Counted from the stretch's first letter, positions 38,660 to 47,733 are shown. The stretch is 50,071 nt of DNA from Alphaproteobacteria bacterium (GCA_025350685.1 JANXXK010000311.1:1-50071), one strand, 5' to 3'. Translations and numbers: made by a program. Notes: a model not told the origin generated them from the letters alone.

Positions 38660-40345
38660 CTGGACGACACCGTCGCAAAATTCCATCCCGAGCCTCGGCG
38701 GTCGATCTTTTCGCGACTGAAGGCGAAGCCGCAGGAGGGCCCGACGAAGAAAGAGCTTCAGGCGCTGTCTGCGCCCTTGCTCGCGAACTACAAGCGGCCC
38801 CCGATTGGAGCCCTGGCCAAGTGGTTTCTGATCGCGCTTCTGACGGTCGCCTCGGGAGTCTACGGCTATTACTTCGCGGCCCTTGCACCGCTGCTCATGA
38901 TGCCGTTTTTCATTCCCCTGGCGTTGTTTACCGCGTTGCTGATCTGGGCCTTGCCCACGGGCGACTATGCGCCAACCAAATCCCTATACGGCCTCTTCTG
39001 GTTTTTCTGCATCGCGCTGGTGCTTTGGCCGAACTACCTGGCCATCGCCTTGCCCGGCTTGCCCTGGGTCACCCTGTTGCGGATCGCTTCAGGACCGCTG
39101 GCAGCCGCCTTGCTGATATGCGTGTCAGTGTCGGAAAAATTCCGGAAAGACTTGGCGGCCTGCCTGAACGACGCTCCCTACATCTGGAAGACGCTCATCT
39201 TCTATGTTGCGATTGTCACCGTATCGCTCGTCCTGTCACATAAAATTCCCGACACCTTGAGTAAATACGCCATCTTCCTGATCAATCAGGTCGCTGTGTT
39301 CTTTGTTAGTTGCTATGTTTTGACCAAGCCGCGCCGCGTTGAATTCTGGGTATACAGCGTCTTATTCATGGATCTTATTCTCTGCGGCATCGGTCTATGG
39401 GAGGCCCGCCTCGGATATGTGCCCTGGGTGGGGCATATTCCCTCGTTTCTTCGCATCGAGGACCCCAATGTCACCCGAATTCTGTCGGGCGCCGCGCGGG
39501 CCGCCACCGGCCTTCACCGCGTGCAGGCGGTCGCCACAACGTCACTGGGGCTAGCCGAGATTCTCGGCCTCACGGCGCCTTTCGCCCTGCATCTGGCGCT
39601 TGGGCGGTACCCCATCTACATCCGGATGCCAGCGGTCTTTAGCCTACCGCTATTTGTCTATGTGATCATCCTGACCGATGCGCGCCTTGGCTTTGTCGCC
39701 ATGCTGGTTTCAGCGTCGCTCTATCTGTTGCTACGCTCGATCGTCCGCTGGCGCGAGGTGCGCGGCAGCATCTTCGGACCGGCGATCGTGCTCACCTATC
39801 CGGCAATCTTCTGCGCTCTCGTCGCTTCAACCTTTCTGATCGGACGGCTGCGAGCCCGAGTTTGGGGCGATGGCTCCCAGGCCGCCAGCACTGAAGCGCG
39901 CAAAGGCCAATGGGCGTCGGCCATTCCGAAAATCATCAGCCATCCGATTGGCCATGGCTACGGCGAGGCCGGCCGGACGCTGGGATGGACCAACGCCGCC
40001 GGCATTTCGACGATCGACTCCTACTTCCTCAACCTGCTGCTCGACACCGGATTCATCGGCTTCCTCGCCTATCTCGCGATCTTCGGTTCGGCCGGCGTGA
40101 CCGGCGCATTGACGGTGATCAAGTCGCCTGGAACTCGCGAGAACCGGTTGTTGATGCCCTTGGTCGTGATCATGCCAGCCTTCGTGATCGTCAAAGGCGT
40201 GCTGAGCCAGGATGCCAACCATCCGCTGATCTTCATCATGCTGGGCGCCATCACCGCCCTGGTCCACCGCACGCGCCAGCAGGCGCGAGACGCGGAGGCG
40301 GGGCTTCAATCGAGCCCCGCCGTCGCCGAAGCTAGGCGGCGTTGA
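38660..40345 (+). CDS. O-antigen ligase/Wzy polymerase-like membrane protein
   Basis: Polytopic; HGYGEAGRTLGWTNAAGISTIDSYFLNLLLDTGFIGFLAYLAIF. The ORF track starts at TTG 38777; the frame is open upstream and a CTG at 38660 follows GGAGAG. Confidence 0.75.
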   Translation: MDDTVAKFHPEPRRSIFSRLKAKPQEGPTKKELQALSAPLLANYKRPPIGALAKWFLIALLTVASGVYGYYFAALAPLLMMPFFIPLALFTALLIWALPTGDYAPTKSLYGLFWFFCIALVLWPNYLAIALPGLPWVTLLRIASGPLAAALLICVSVSEKFRKDLAACLNDAPYIWKTLIFYVAIVTVSLVLSHKIPDTLSKYAIFLINQVAVFFVSCYVLTKPRRVEFWVYSVLFMDLILCGIGLWEARLGYVPWVGHIPSFLRIEDPNVTRILSGAARAATGLHRVQAVATTSLGLAEILGLTAPFALHLALGRYPIYIRMPAVFSLPLFVYVIILTDARLGFVAMLVSASLYLLLRSIVRWREVRGSIFGPAIVLTYPAIFCALVASTFLIGRLRARVWGDGSQAASTEARKGQWASAIPKIISHPIGHGYGEAGRTLGWTNAAGISTIDSYFLNLLLDTGFIGFLAYLAIFGSAGVTGALTVIKSPGTRENRLLMPLVVIMPAFVIVKGVLSQDANHPLIFIMLGAITALVHRTRQQARDAEAGLQSSPAVAEARRR

Positions 40346-41051
40346 GCAGGGTTCCGATGATCTCCACGCCATCCTCGACCAGTTCTCCGGAGAGCGTCGA
40401 GACGTCGTTGACATAGGTCAGATTGCGCCGGGCCACGATCAGGCTGTACCCCACCACACTGCCCATTCGGCGCGCGTCGGCGGCGCGGTTGGCCGGCGGG
40501 GTATCGACAATCGTGTAGTCGAAGTCACGCAGGCAATCGGCCAGAATCGCGTCGCAGGCTTGCAGCGCGAGCAACTCCGAGGCCCCGGAGGTCGCGCCGC
40601 CGCTGTAGAGGACCGAGAGGCCCGGAATGACGTCGTGGTGGACGGTGTCAACCAGATGCAGGCCGTCTGTCAGCATATCCCGCAAGCCGGGCGAAGGCGT
40701 CCGCGGCCTGATCATCTCGTCGATGCCAGGCTCATGCAGGTTGGCGTCCACCAGCAGCACCGAGGCCCCGGCCATCGCCAGCGAGATCGCCAGGTTGGTC
40801 GCCACAAACGTCACGCCCGCCCCTCGGCTCGGGCTGCAGATCGTGACGCCGCGACGGCCGAGTTCCAGCTGATGGACGATGATCTGGGCGGCGATCTTCT
40901 GGATCGCCAGCGCGGTGGGCCCGCGCGCCGGTGTCTGCAGCGCCAGGAGGCTTGGTGAGTAGCTGTAGGCGGCGTGGGGCTCACCCTCGTTGGCCACCGC
41001 AGTGAGTTCCGTCGTTGGCATGACGTCTTGGGCGCGGGCTTCAAAGCTCAT
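40332..41051 (-). CDS. Second CpsD/CapB-like BY-kinase family protein with degenerate Walker A
   Basis: CSPSRGAGVTFVATNLAISLAMAGASVLLVDANLHEPG, YTIVDTPPANRAADARR; GVT in place of GKT. Confidence 0.85.
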   Translation of the reverse strand: MSFEARAQDVMPTTELTAVANEGEPHAAYSYSPSLLALQTPARGPTALAIQKIAAQIIVHQLELGRRGVTICSPSRGAGVTFVATNLAISLAMAGASVLLVDANLHEPGIDEMIRPRTPSPGLRDMLTDGLHLVDTVHHDVIPGLSVLYSGGATSGASELLALQACDAILADCLRDFDYTIVDTPPANRAADARRMGSVVGYSLIVARRNLTYVNDVSTLSGELVEDGVEIIGTLLNAA

Positions 41052-42625
41052 GCGCGCACCAGCTTGCGCTTGGGTTTCGGCTCAGGCTTCGGCTTCGGCT
41101 TCGCGGACCGGGGCGGTTTCGGAGTGGGCGAGCGGCGCGGGCGCGGCTCGCGCTTGGCCCGGACCCGTGGCGCCTTAGGCAGGGAAAAGCGCGGAATGGC
41201 GCCGAGGGAGGGGGCCGGCGCCGCCGAGCGCAGGTCGGTCTCGGCGCGGACACGGCGGTCAAAGGACTCCAGCAGGAAAGCCAGCAGCAAGCCGCAGCCA
41301 AGGCCCAGGCCGCCGGAGCCCCCCAAGATCAGGGCGTTGTTGGGAAACACCGGAGTCGGATTCACCGACGTGACGCCGATTGGTGTCAATCCCGCATCGC
41401 TGAGATTGGCAAGCTCGCGCTGTTCGCCGGCCCGCTTCGAGACCTTGTCATAGAGGTTTCGTCGGCGCTGGATCTCATCCGTAACCAGCCGTAGGGCCAG
41501 CGCCTTGTCGCCCTGTGACAGGATCTTTTCGACCTGTTGGTTTATCAGGCCGGCGGTCATCTGGGCGTTCCGCGTGGCCAGATCGCTAACCGTGGTGCTG
41601 CCGTTGATCGCGGCCACGTGGTCGGCCAGCACCGCGCGACGCTGGCGCATTGCCAACAGCGTAGGATTGTTCGGTCCCATGGTCTGGGCCGCCGCGGTGA
41701 TGGCGAGGTCCAGCTGACTGAGCTGGGCCTTCTCGACCTTCCCCCGCTCGGCGACGTTAGGGCCCACGATTCTTCCGCGCCTCGATCGCGGCAGGCCCCC
41801 GACCTGCGGCGATCGCACCAGGCCCTGGAGCTGACGGCTGTCCTGGTCCCGCTGAAGATCAGACACCACTATGCCGGTGGTGCGCTCCAGGTTGCCCTTG
41901 ATGATCTGCAGTTGGATGAGTCGCTCGCGCTCGCGGTCAGCTTGCTTGGCGTAGTTCGCGGCCGAACCGCGCGCCGAATCCCGCTGCTGGCCAACCGTGG
42001 CGTCGATGTAGGCGGTGCGCAGGTCGTCGGCGATCACCCTGGCGAGTTCCGGGGACGTGGACTGGTATTTGATTTCCATGATGTTGGTCTCAGGCACCAT
42101 CGCGGTGCCGACACCGTAGACAAGCCGCTTCGCCGCCCACTTGCGGAAATCGTCGCCCTTGTCTGGCGCCGCCTGCCAGGCGGCAAGCATGTCGGGGTTT
42201 TCCAGCCAGCCCATGGCGTCTACCACACGGCCGGTGACCTGCTCGTCGTGGATGAGGCCCATTTCGGCGTTGATGTAATCGTCGAAGCCCTTGGCTGAGA
42301 CCTTGAAGCCGGTGATCGGATCGGCGCGGATGATGTTCAGCATCACCCGACTTGAAGCCTCGTATCGCGTCGGAAACGTCACGCTGACGAAGGCGCCGCC
42401 GAGCAGCGAGAAGATCATCGGCAGGAGAACGATCAGCCAGCGTCCGGCAATGATGCGGCCAAGGTTAACGAGGTTCACGCCGCACGCTCCCGGTGACGGT
42501 TCGACGCGCCACAGCGTGGCGGGAGTTTGTGTCGCAACAAGGTCACCTGCGCCGGCTCTCGTCTTCGTCCATGGAGCGTCCGGCCCGGAATCGGGGCTGG
42601 ACTCGTGCATCATGCTACCCGCCAT
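41048..42625 (-). CDS. Second Wzz/GumC family chain-length determinant protein with Lys/Arg/Pro-rich C-terminal tail
   Basis: RIIAGRWLIVLLPMIFSLLGGAFVSVTFPTRYEASSRVML; coiled coil; NPTPVFPNNALILGGSGGLGLGCGLLLAFLLESFDRRVR; tail PRRSPTPKPPRSAKPKPKPEPKPKRKLVRA. Confidence 0.87.
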   Translation of the reverse strand: MAGSMMHESSPDSGPDAPWTKTRAGAGDLVATQTPATLWRVEPSPGACGVNLVNLGRIIAGRWLIVLLPMIFSLLGGAFVSVTFPTRYEASSRVMLNIIRADPITGFKVSAKGFDDYINAEMGLIHDEQVTGRVVDAMGWLENPDMLAAWQAAPDKGDDFRKWAAKRLVYGVGTAMVPETNIMEIKYQSTSPELARVIADDLRTAYIDATVGQQRDSARGSAANYAKQADRERERLIQLQIIKGNLERTTGIVVSDLQRDQDSRQLQGLVRSPQVGGLPRSRRGRIVGPNVAERGKVEKAQLSQLDLAITAAAQTMGPNNPTLLAMRQRRAVLADHVAAINGSTTVSDLATRNAQMTAGLINQQVEKILSQGDKALALRLVTDEIQRRRNLYDKVSKRAGEQRELANLSDAGLTPIGVTSVNPTPVFPNNALILGGSGGLGLGCGLLLAFLLESFDRRVRAETDLRSAAPAPSLGAIPRFSLPKAPRVRAKREPRPRRSPTPKPPRSAKPKPKPEPKPKRKLVRA

Positions 42626-42976
42626 CTAACGCAAATTCGTTCCCAAATTGAGTCGGCCGCGGCGCCGCAGCCGCATTTCCACAGGCCGGGCTACCGATGG
42701 CGCGCGGTAGCGGTGTTGGACCTGATCTCCGAGCACAGAGGTCTTGCGTCAAAGGCGCTGCGCGCGACGTGGAAAGGAGAACGGGGGCTCTCACCGCCCC
42801 TGGTGTGCCGGTACGCGCGGGCCGATAGGGCGTGCGGGCGTCGCCTTAATGATGTCTTGCGGCGGTGGTTAAGCAAAACGAAGGCAAAATGGGCGCAAGT
42901 GACCTGAGTTGTGTCGTTTTGACCTCGGGTGCGGTAAGCCGCCCGGGCGCATGGCGCTGATACGATGGAGGCTTAA

Positions 42977-44368
42977 TTGGCGGGCTGGAACATGAACCTC
43001 GGCGCGCTTTTCAAGGGCCAAGGCCGCAGGGCCGACGCACGCGCCGCCGCGACGGCGGCCGTCGTGCAGCCCATGGTCCGCGGCGGCCATCGCGGTGCGG
43101 CGGACAAGGGATCGCTTCCCCGGTTCCAGGCCACGGCCAGCGACCAACTGAACAATCGGGCCAATGACCGCTTCGCCTCGATCCGGGCGAAGCTGCGTCA
43201 CGCCTTCACGCCGTCCCAGCCCGTCGCCGACCGCCGCATGTTCGCTGGCCGCGAGGAGGTGCTGAAGACCATCATCGGCTCGATCGAGGACCAGCGCCTG
43301 CACGTGGTGCTCTACGGCGAGCGCGGCATCGGCAAGACCTCGCTGCTGCATATGCTGACCCAGGCGGCCCACGAGGCCCGCTACATTGTGGTCTATTCAT
43401 CCTGCGGCGCGAACTCGACGTTCGACGAGACCTTCCGGGCCGCGGCGGTAGACATCCCGCTACTGTTTCACTCCGGCTTCGCGCCGACGACCACGGAGGC
43501 GGAAAAGGGTTCTTCGCTCGCCGACCTCCTGCCGTCCGAGCCAATTTCACCGCGCAAGTTCGGTGACCTTTGCACCAAGCTCGTCGGCACCCGCGTGCTG
43601 ATCATCTTGGACGAGTTCGACCGTTGCGAATCCGGCGCTTTCCGCCGCGACGTGGCCGAACTGATTAAGAACCTCTCAGACCGGCTGGGCCGGGTTCAGC
43701 TGGTGCTCGCCGGCGTCGCCGCCGACCTGACCGAACTGGTTGAGCACATCCCCTCAATCCGCCGGAACATCTTCGCGCTCCGCGTGCCGAAGATGAGCGA
43801 CACCGAGGTCCTGCAGATTGTCTCCAACGGCGAGCGCGAGGCCGGCGTCACCTTCGACACCCACGCCGGGGCATATGTCGTGGCGCTGGCCAGCGGATCG
43901 CCCTACATCGCCAGTCTGCTTTGCCATCACGCTGGCCATGTGGCCCTCGACCAGGGCCGCAGCACGATCCTGGCCAGCGATATCTCCACCGCGGTCGGCC
44001 GCGCCGTTGGCGAATTCCAGGGCCGGATCGGCAAGCCGGCCCAGGCTCACGTGAGGCGCCTGTTCGAACAGGGCCGCGGCGAAGCCATGGCGATGGCCGC
44101 GCGGGCTTCGCTCACCTCGGACGGCGCGTTCAGCGTCTCGGAGATCAAGGCGATAAACGAGGTCGACACCCGCAAGGCGCAGGCCGTCGTTGACCAGCTG
44201 ACCGCTGATGGCCTGATCAGCCAGGTCGACGAAGACGAGATCGAGCGGCGCTACGCCTTCATCGAGGAAGGCCTGCCCACCTATCTCTGGATAAGCTGGG
44301 CGCAGCAGAATCTGCATCCGGAGACGACACCGAAATCTCGCGCGACGGCGGCAGCGGCCGCCTCCTAG
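42977..44368 (+). CDS. AAA+ ATPase, ORC/Cdc6-like, with C-terminal winged-helix-like region
   Basis: Walker A VVLYGERGIGKTSLLHML; Walker B RVLIILDEFDRCESG; TTG start preceded by GGAGG. Confidence 0.85.
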   Translation: MAGWNMNLGALFKGQGRRADARAAATAAVVQPMVRGGHRGAADKGSLPRFQATASDQLNNRANDRFASIRAKLRHAFTPSQPVADRRMFAGREEVLKTIIGSIEDQRLHVVLYGERGIGKTSLLHMLTQAAHEARYIVVYSSCGANSTFDETFRAAAVDIPLLFHSGFAPTTTEAEKGSSLADLLPSEPISPRKFGDLCTKLVGTRVLIILDEFDRCESGAFRRDVAELIKNLSDRLGRVQLVLAGVAADLTELVEHIPSIRRNIFALRVPKMSDTEVLQIVSNGEREAGVTFDTHAGAYVVALASGSPYIASLLCHHAGHVALDQGRSTILASDISTAVGRAVGEFQGRIGKPAQAHVRRLFEQGRGEAMAMAARASLTSDGAFSVSEIKAINEVDTRKAQAVVDQLTADGLISQVDEDEIERRYAFIEEGLPTYLWISWAQQNLHPETTPKSRATAAAAAS

Positions 44369-44480
44369 AGCGCGTCAGGGTGAAATGAAACCATTTCACC
44401 CGCCCGACCTGCTCTAAGTGTTTGAAGATAGACCGTTTGCTATCCCGCTCAGATGATTCCATCTGAACGGGTCAGGGTCC
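44365..44480 (+). repeat. Dispersed intergenic repeat, copy B (contains GGTGAAATG/CATTTCACC hairpin)
   Basis: Aligns with the reverse complement of 17781-17859; the leading CTAG provides the TAG stop of the AAA+ gene. Confidence 0.75.
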
Positions 44481-44576
44481 AGGCGGCAAAGACCCGGGAG
44501 CACGGCTCCCGGGCGGCGTCATCAGCCAACACGCAGGATCTGCCGACGCGCCCTTGGAGCGCGCCGGCCTTGGCCG

Positions 44577-45482
44577 CTATTTCGCCGGTGGGGCCGCGGG
44601 CTGGGCCGCAGCCGCAGCCGCCGGTGCGCCTGGAGCCACCGGCTTGTCGGGCTTGAAGCCGGGGGCGTAGACGATCTTCGCCTCGGCCGCGTTGCGCAGG
44701 GCCACGACATCTCTGCGCACAGCGTCCTGTCCGTGCTGCTGACGCAGGACATTGGTGGCGTAGTTCACCGCCATGTCGCCGCGGAACGGCACTGTGCGCG
44801 TGCCGGCGATGCGGTTGAACACGTAGGCGCCGCGCTGCGGCACGACAAAGACCTCACCCGGGCCCAGCTTGGTGATCTGGGCGATCATCTGCGGATTGGC
44901 GCTGAGCGTGTCCAACTCGCCGGAGCTCTCCTGGTAAGGGATGTTGTTGGCGTCAAAGAGCGCCTTGACGTCTTCCAGCGTCTTCAGCGCAGCGAGCTTC
45001 TGCGGGTCGACCTTGTTGGGCGCGGCGACCACCTGGTCGAGGTTGATGATCTTGCGGTTGGCGAACTGCTCCGGATGGGAGACCACATAGTTCTCCGCAT
45101 CCCGCTGGGTCGGCGGAGCCACGGTTCCCGAGATCTTGCGCTCGTAGAGCTGGGTCAGCAGGCCTTCCTCACCGCGCCGGACCTGCATGCTGTAGTCTGG
45201 CGTCTTGTCTAGCTTCTGATCTCGGGCTTTTTGGACGACCAGTCGGCGCAGAATGATCTGCTGCAAGGCCTGTTGCTGGGCCGCCTTCATGACCTTCGCA
45301 TCGCGCGAGGCGAAACCGTTCATTTCGGCCTTCAGCTCGAGCGAGGTGATTTCCTGCCCGTTGACCGTGGCGACGACCTGGCCCGAGGGCTTGCCGCCGA
45401 CCAGACCCTTGATCTTGTCACAGCCGCTGAGCGTCAGAGATGTGCTGACGGCCAGAGCGACCAGAAGCGCTTTGGATTTCAA
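44577..45482 (-). CDS. EpsD family peptidyl-prolyl cis-trans isomerase lipoprotein
   Basis: LKSKALLVALAVSTSLTLSGCDKIKGLVGGKPSGQVVATVNGQEITSLELKAEM; TTG start preceded by GGAGGA. Confidence 0.82.
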   Translation of the reverse strand: MKSKALLVALAVSTSLTLSGCDKIKGLVGGKPSGQVVATVNGQEITSLELKAEMNGFASRDAKVMKAAQQQALQQIILRRLVVQKARDQKLDKTPDYSMQVRRGEEGLLTQLYERKISGTVAPPTQRDAENYVVSHPEQFANRKIINLDQVVAAPNKVDPQKLAALKTLEDVKALFDANNIPYQESSGELDTLSANPQMIAQITKLGPGEVFVVPQRGAYVFNRIAGTRTVPFRGDMAVNYATNVLRQQHGQDAVRRDVVALRNAAEAKIVYAPGFKPDKPVAPGAPAAAAAAQPAAPPAK

Positions 45483-45623
45483 GTGTTCCTCCGTGGAGCC
45501 GTATCGCGAAAGGCGTCGACCGAATCTACGCAAGTCCTGCGCCCCCAATGCAAAATTCACATTAACAGCCCAGGCCAAGCTTAGGCAAAGGGCGACGTCG
45601 ATCAGGGTCCGGCGCCGGTTGGA

Positions 45624-46001
45624 TCAACGGCCCGCCTCCCGCAGAGTAATCTGGGCTGGATTGCCGACCGCGTAGGCATTGGAGGGCATGTCCTTGGTCA
45701 CCACGGCGCCCGGCGCGATGATGCAGTCATCTCCAACGGTTACCCCAGGGAACACAATCGCCCGTGCGCCCACCAGGCAGCCGGCCCCGAGGCGCGTGTC
45801 CAGGTAGATGCCGCGGGTCATGTCGTGGGTCAGCACCACGGCTTCCTCGTCGATCACGCAGCCCGCGCCGATGTGGATTCCACGCGGCCACGTCCGGTCA
45901 ATCAGCGCTGTGTCGGCGATACGCGCGGACGAATGGATATCCATCCCCCAGAAGTATTGGCGGAGCAATCGTTTGAAGAGAACCTTCAGCAGCTTTATCA
46001 A
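45624..46001 (-). CDS. Left-handed beta-helix (hexapeptide) acyltransferase
   Basis: IHIGAGCVIDEEAVVLTHD...LGAGCLVGARAIVFPGVTVGDDCIIAPGAVVTKDMPSNAYAVGNPAQI. Confidence 0.88.
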   Translation of the reverse strand: MIKLLKVLFKRLLRQYFWGMDIHSSARIADTALIDRTWPRGIHIGAGCVIDEEAVVLTHDMTRGIYLDTRLGAGCLVGARAIVFPGVTVGDDCIIAPGAVVTKDMPSNAYAVGNPAQITLREAGR

Positions 46002-46093
46002 CGGTCAATCCATAGGATTAGAACTGCGAATCACGCCGTCGAGGGGCTCGATCGCATCGATTCAAGACTAACGGAACGCAGGCAAGCTCGTCC

Positions 46094-46558
46094 ATGGCGC
46101 TGAAATCGCTCAATCAGCTGCGCAGGGTGCGCGAGGCGCTGCTGCGGATTCGCGAATTCTGGCTCCGCCGGAAGGTCGGCGTTGTCCTGGGCCCAGGAGT
46201 CTCGATCTCACTGTCGGCTCGATTTGCGCCCATGCGGCGCGGTGACATCTGCGTCGGCGCCGAGACTCTGGTGGCCTTCAAGACCCTGATATTCACCCGC
46301 GACCTCGCCACGGGCGAAAGCCGGCCGGTCAGGATCGGCGCGCGTTGCTTCATCGGCGGTGGGAGCATGATCCTGCCGGGCGTCACCATCGGCGATGAAT
46401 GCATCGTCGGCGGCGGCGCGGTGGTGTTCGACGACGTTCCGGCTAGGTCCATCGTCACCGGCAATCCGGCTCAGGTGTTGCGCAGCGACATCGAGGTCGG
46501 CCCGCTTGGTCGCCTGAAGGGCGCTGACGATAACACCCGCCGGCTCTACGTCGACTAA
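46094..46558 (+). CDS. Left-handed beta-helix (hexapeptide) acyltransferase
   Basis: VRIGARCFIGGGSMILPGVTIGDECIVGGGAVVFDDVPARSIVTGNPAQVL. Confidence 0.87.
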   Translation: MALKSLNQLRRVREALLRIREFWLRRKVGVVLGPGVSISLSARFAPMRRGDICVGAETLVAFKTLIFTRDLATGESRPVRIGARCFIGGGSMILPGVTIGDECIVGGGAVVFDDVPARSIVTGNPAQVLRSDIEVGPLGRLKGADDNTRRLYVD

Positions 46559-46567
46559 GCTGCCGCC

Positions 46568-47488
46568 TCACTTCTTGGCGGCGGCGGCCGCCGCCGCCGC
46601 ATTATTGGCGGCCGCCGCCGCAGTGACCGATCGGATCCCGACGTCCGGCCTATCCAACTGGTAACCCTTGCCGTAGGTGATGCCGGGTTCCGCGGCCAGG
46701 CGCACGGAAACGATCTGGCTGTGGACAAAGTCCTCCGCCTGAATCTTCCGCAACTCCTCCAGGGCAAAACGGGTCGCCAATTCGCCGGTCACCGGCGCGC
46801 TTTTCACCTGGGTTACCACATTGAAAACGTAAGCGCCGTTCTGATCATAGTAAAATACCTCGCCCGGCGGCAAATTATCGATGCGCTTGATGGATTCGTT
46901 GTCGGCGGTCACAGTATCGATCGCCGACACCGTTTGTTCATAGACAAGATCTTTTGCCGTCAGCATCGCCTTGACTTGATCAAGCGACTTCAGCGGCTTG
47001 AAGTCCTGGCCCGCCAGCGCCTTAACCGAGGCCACGACCTGGTCGATTATATAGATCCTGCGATTGGCGTATCTTTCCGGATGATTGACGACGTAGTTTT
47101 CCGCCTCCTGTTTCGTCGGCGGGAGCACCGATTGGAACAGCTTCTGTTCGTACATCTTGGCAAGCAGGGTCCGGTCACCCCGCCGGCTGTTCAGCGTGTA
47201 GAAGGGCACCTTGTTGAGCTTCTGCGCGACGGCGCGCTGTGAAAGCAGGTCGCGCAAGATAATGGCCTGCAAGGCCTGATCCTGCGCCTGCTTGATGATC
47301 TTGGGGTCCTGGGAAGAGAACCCTCCCATCTCATCCTTGAGTTCGAGGCGGGTGATTTCCTGGCCGTTGACCGTGGCCACGACCTGGCCGCCCGCCTTCC
47401 CGGCGGTCAATCGCTTTATCCGATCGCAGCCCGCTGTGGCCATGAGCAGGCACACCGCCAGCACCGTCGAGACCTCATTAACCTTCAT
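46568..47488 (-). CDS. EpsD family peptidyl-prolyl cis-trans isomerase lipoprotein, paralog
   Basis: MKVNEVSTVLAVCLLMATAGCDRIKRLTAGKAGGQVVATVNGQEITRLELKDEM; Ala-rich C-terminus. The ORF track begins at 47497. Confidence 0.82.
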   Translation of the reverse strand: MKVNEVSTVLAVCLLMATAGCDRIKRLTAGKAGGQVVATVNGQEITRLELKDEMGGFSSQDPKIIKQAQDQALQAIILRDLLSQRAVAQKLNKVPFYTLNSRRGDRTLLAKMYEQKLFQSVLPPTKQEAENYVVNHPERYANRRIYIIDQVVASVKALAGQDFKPLKSLDQVKAMLTAKDLVYEQTVSAIDTVTADNESIKRIDNLPPGEVFYYDQNGAYVFNVVTQVKSAPVTGELATRFALEELRKIQAEDFVHSQIVSVRLAAEPGITYGKGYQLDRPDVGIRSVTAAAAANNAAAAAAAAKK

Positions 47489-47675
47489 GGCGCCCACCCC
47501 TGGGAAGATTGACTCTAAGACAAGGAATCAAGCCCGAAGTGTACAGGCTTTTGCCAGTTCTTGAATTTGGCGGCGATTCAGATCAACCGGCTGCGGCGCC
47601 GGAAGGTCCGCACCGCCGACGCCGCCCCGCGTAGACCCTCCCCACATTAGGCCAGCCGCCCCCGCGGCGCGGCCA

Positions 47676-47708
47676 CGAAAAACGCCGCCACCCGAAGGTG
47701 ACGGCGTT
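47676..47708 (-). terminator. Rho-independent terminator downstream of the PEP-CTERM gene
   Basis: Minus strand: AACGCCGTCACC TTCG GGTGGCGGCGTT followed by TTT; 12-bp stem with one G-U wobble or mismatch. Confidence 0.75.
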
Positions 47709-47733
47709 GATCTAGTCTGGACGTTTGGGTGTC

